Assembly: GCF_020463795.1 (NCBI RefSeq)
Contig: NZ_CP080025.1
Location: 1,615,001 to 1,679,000, forward strand
Source: Echinicola marina
GTDB taxonomy: Bacteria; Bacteroidota; Bacteroidia; Cytophagales; Cyclobacteriaceae
Direction: 5' to 3'
Length of the DNA stretch: 64,000 nt
The position numbers and the translations under genes are program-made. The notes beneath the pieces are model-generated. The model did no database searches. It had not been told where the DNA came from and was given only the letters and a program-made list of their open reading frames with translations. Of the stretch, positions 63,130 through 64,000 are shown piece after piece. Position 1 is the first letter of the stretch. The number at the start of each line of letters is the position of its first letter.

Positions 63130-64000
63130 ATGATTTCTTACGAATACAGCCTTGACTTTGCCAAGAAGATGGATGCTGAAGATCCCTTAAAGGATTTTCA
63201 GGAACAGTTTCTTTTTCCCAAAATTGATGGGAAAGCAGCTATATATTTCTGTGGAAACTCATTGGGTTTGCAGCCTAAAACGGTCGAAGCATATGTGCAA
63301 AGAGAGCTTCATGCTTGGGCTGATAAGGCGGTAGATGGGCATTTTGACGGGGAGCAACCTTGGTTTTCTATTCATACTCGCGCCAAAAAGGCTTTGTCCA
63401 AAATTGTAGGTGCGCAGGAAGAAGAAGTCGTGGTAATGAATAGTTTGACCAGCAACCTTCATGCTTTGATGGTTTCCTTTTACCGACCTGAAGGCAAAAG
63501 GTTTAAAATTTTGACGGAGGCGGGAGCATTTCCTTCTGATATGTATATGTTGGAGAGCCAAGTAAAGTTTCATGGCTATTCGCCAGAGGATGCAATCATA
63601 GAAATAGCACCAAGAACTGGAGAACATACGCTCAGGACTGAGGATATTTTAGCCACTATTTCGGATCATGCAGATGAGCTTGCGTTGGTGATGATGGCAG
63701 GTCTGCAATATTATACCGGTCAGGTCTTTGATATGAAGCGCATAACCGAAGCAGGACATGGTGTTGGTGCCTTGGTGGGCTTTGATCTAGCGCACGCAGC
63801 AGGTAATTATCCATTGGCTTTACATGATTGGGAGGTGGATTTTGCTGCTTGGTGTAGCTATAAGTATTTGAACTCTGGCCCTGGAAATGTAGCAGGGATT
63901 TTTGTGCATGAGAAATTTGCTGATAATAAAGAGTTGAATCGGTTTGCAGGTTGGTGGGGTCATGAAGAGCAGGAGCGTTTCATGATGGAGAAGGGGTTCA
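63130..64000 (+). CDS. kynU: Kynureninase, N-terminal part (cut by window end)
   Basis: A PLP enzyme that splits kynurenine or 3-hydroxykynurenine to anthranilate (or 3-hydroxyanthranilate) and alanine. The first 290 residues are in the window and no stop is reached. YFCGNSLGLQPK near residue 39, VMNSLTSNLHALM near 101, GFDLAHAAGN near 217 with the PLP-binding Asp, and WCSYKYLNSGPG near 240 with the PLP lysine are all present. The end RFAGWWGHEEQERFMME is the usual mid-domain. Start at the ATG at 63130. It makes the substrate of the dioxygenase encoded upstream. Confidence 0.93.
   Translation, partial: MISYEYSLDFAKKMDAEDPLKDFQEQFLFPKIDGKAAIYFCGNSLGLQPKTVEAYVQRELHAWADKAVDGHFDGEQPWFSIHTRAKKALSKIVGAQEEEVVVMNSLTSNLHALMVSFYRPEGKRFKILTEAGAFPSDMYMLESQVKFHGYSPEDAIIEIAPRTGEHTLRTEDILATISDHADELALVMMAGLQYYTGQVFDMKRITEAGHGVGALVGFDLAHAAGNYPLALHDWEVDFAAWCSYKYLNSGPGNVAGIFVHEKFADNKELNRFAGWWGHEEQERFMMEKGF

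Overview
The window reads as a chromosomal segment of a Bacteroidota bacterium, most likely order Cytophagales and plausibly family Cyclobacteriaceae. The evidence is a SusC/SusD pair, many lipoproteins with MKK-type signal peptides and short lipoboxes, poor Shine-Dalgarno sites, promoter elements fitting the Bacteroidota -7 box TAnnTTTG, a 1127-residue SecA without the usual C-terminal zinc finger, and a GH3-family enzyme. I see no rRNA, tRNA, CRISPR array, insertion sequence, phage or integrase. The content is mostly core genome with scattered accessory lipoproteins.

Layout. 1-6.3 kb: end of scpA, a flippase-like membrane protein, a Kazal-type inhibitor lipoprotein, ndk (minus), then an operon of an NrnA-like DHH phosphoesterase and three FKBP-type lipoproteins. 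6.3-11.4 kb (minus): guaB, an RsmB/RsmF-like rRNA methyltransferase, homogentisate dioxygenase and a formyltransferase-fold enzyme. 11.7-13.6 kb: htpG. 13.7-21.1 kb: an assimilatory sulfate reduction block made of an Rrf2 regulator with a cysteine cluster, a DUF2061 membrane protein, APS reductase (cysH), cysD, cysN, a siroheme sulfite reductase with a C-terminal HEPN-like domain, cobA and a siroheme-synthase dehydrogenase. Together these run sulfate to APS to sulfite to sulfide and make most of the siroheme cofactor. 21.9-30.2 kb: SusC/SusD pair, Tat-exported phosphocholine-type phospholipase C, a RidA protein and an unknown membrane protein.

30.5-38.0 kb: fumC, a coiled-coil exported protein, a cyclophilin lipoprotein and a YcxB-like protein (both minus), then recJ-lptB-GH3. 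38.0-44.9 kb (minus): S1/P1 nuclease, M20 amidohydrolase, SPOR-like lipoprotein, secA, dapF. 45.1-53.9 kb (plus): a superoxide dismutase with Tat signal and lipobox, two paralogous lipoproteins, a MazG/HisE-like pyrophosphohydrolase, a P1-family aminopeptidase, a Tat-exported two-subunit GMC dehydrogenase, a DUF2306 membrane protein and a lipoprotein built of six near-identical 26-residue HEAT-like repeats. 53.9-64 kb: prmC, a 1245-residue SWIM/SNF2 helicase, a small His/Lys-rich lipoprotein, a GNAT acetyltransferase and prfA (all minus), a DUF3365 haem protein, a thiamine-pyrophosphokinase-like protein (minus), and the kynurenine-pathway genes for 3-hydroxyanthranilate dioxygenase and kynureninase, the latter cut by the window end.

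I did not find a clear new multi-gene defence or biosynthetic system. The most unusual items are the HEPN-fused sulfite reductase with its DUF2061 and Cys-rich Rrf2 neighbours, the triple FKBP lipoprotein operon whose second and third members have lost the pocket tryptophan, the recently amplified HEAT-repeat lipoprotein, the GMC dehydrogenase with a C-x5-C-x3-C cluster and a Tat-signal small subunit, and a release-factor-1 gene whose stop codon lies in the loop of its own terminator.
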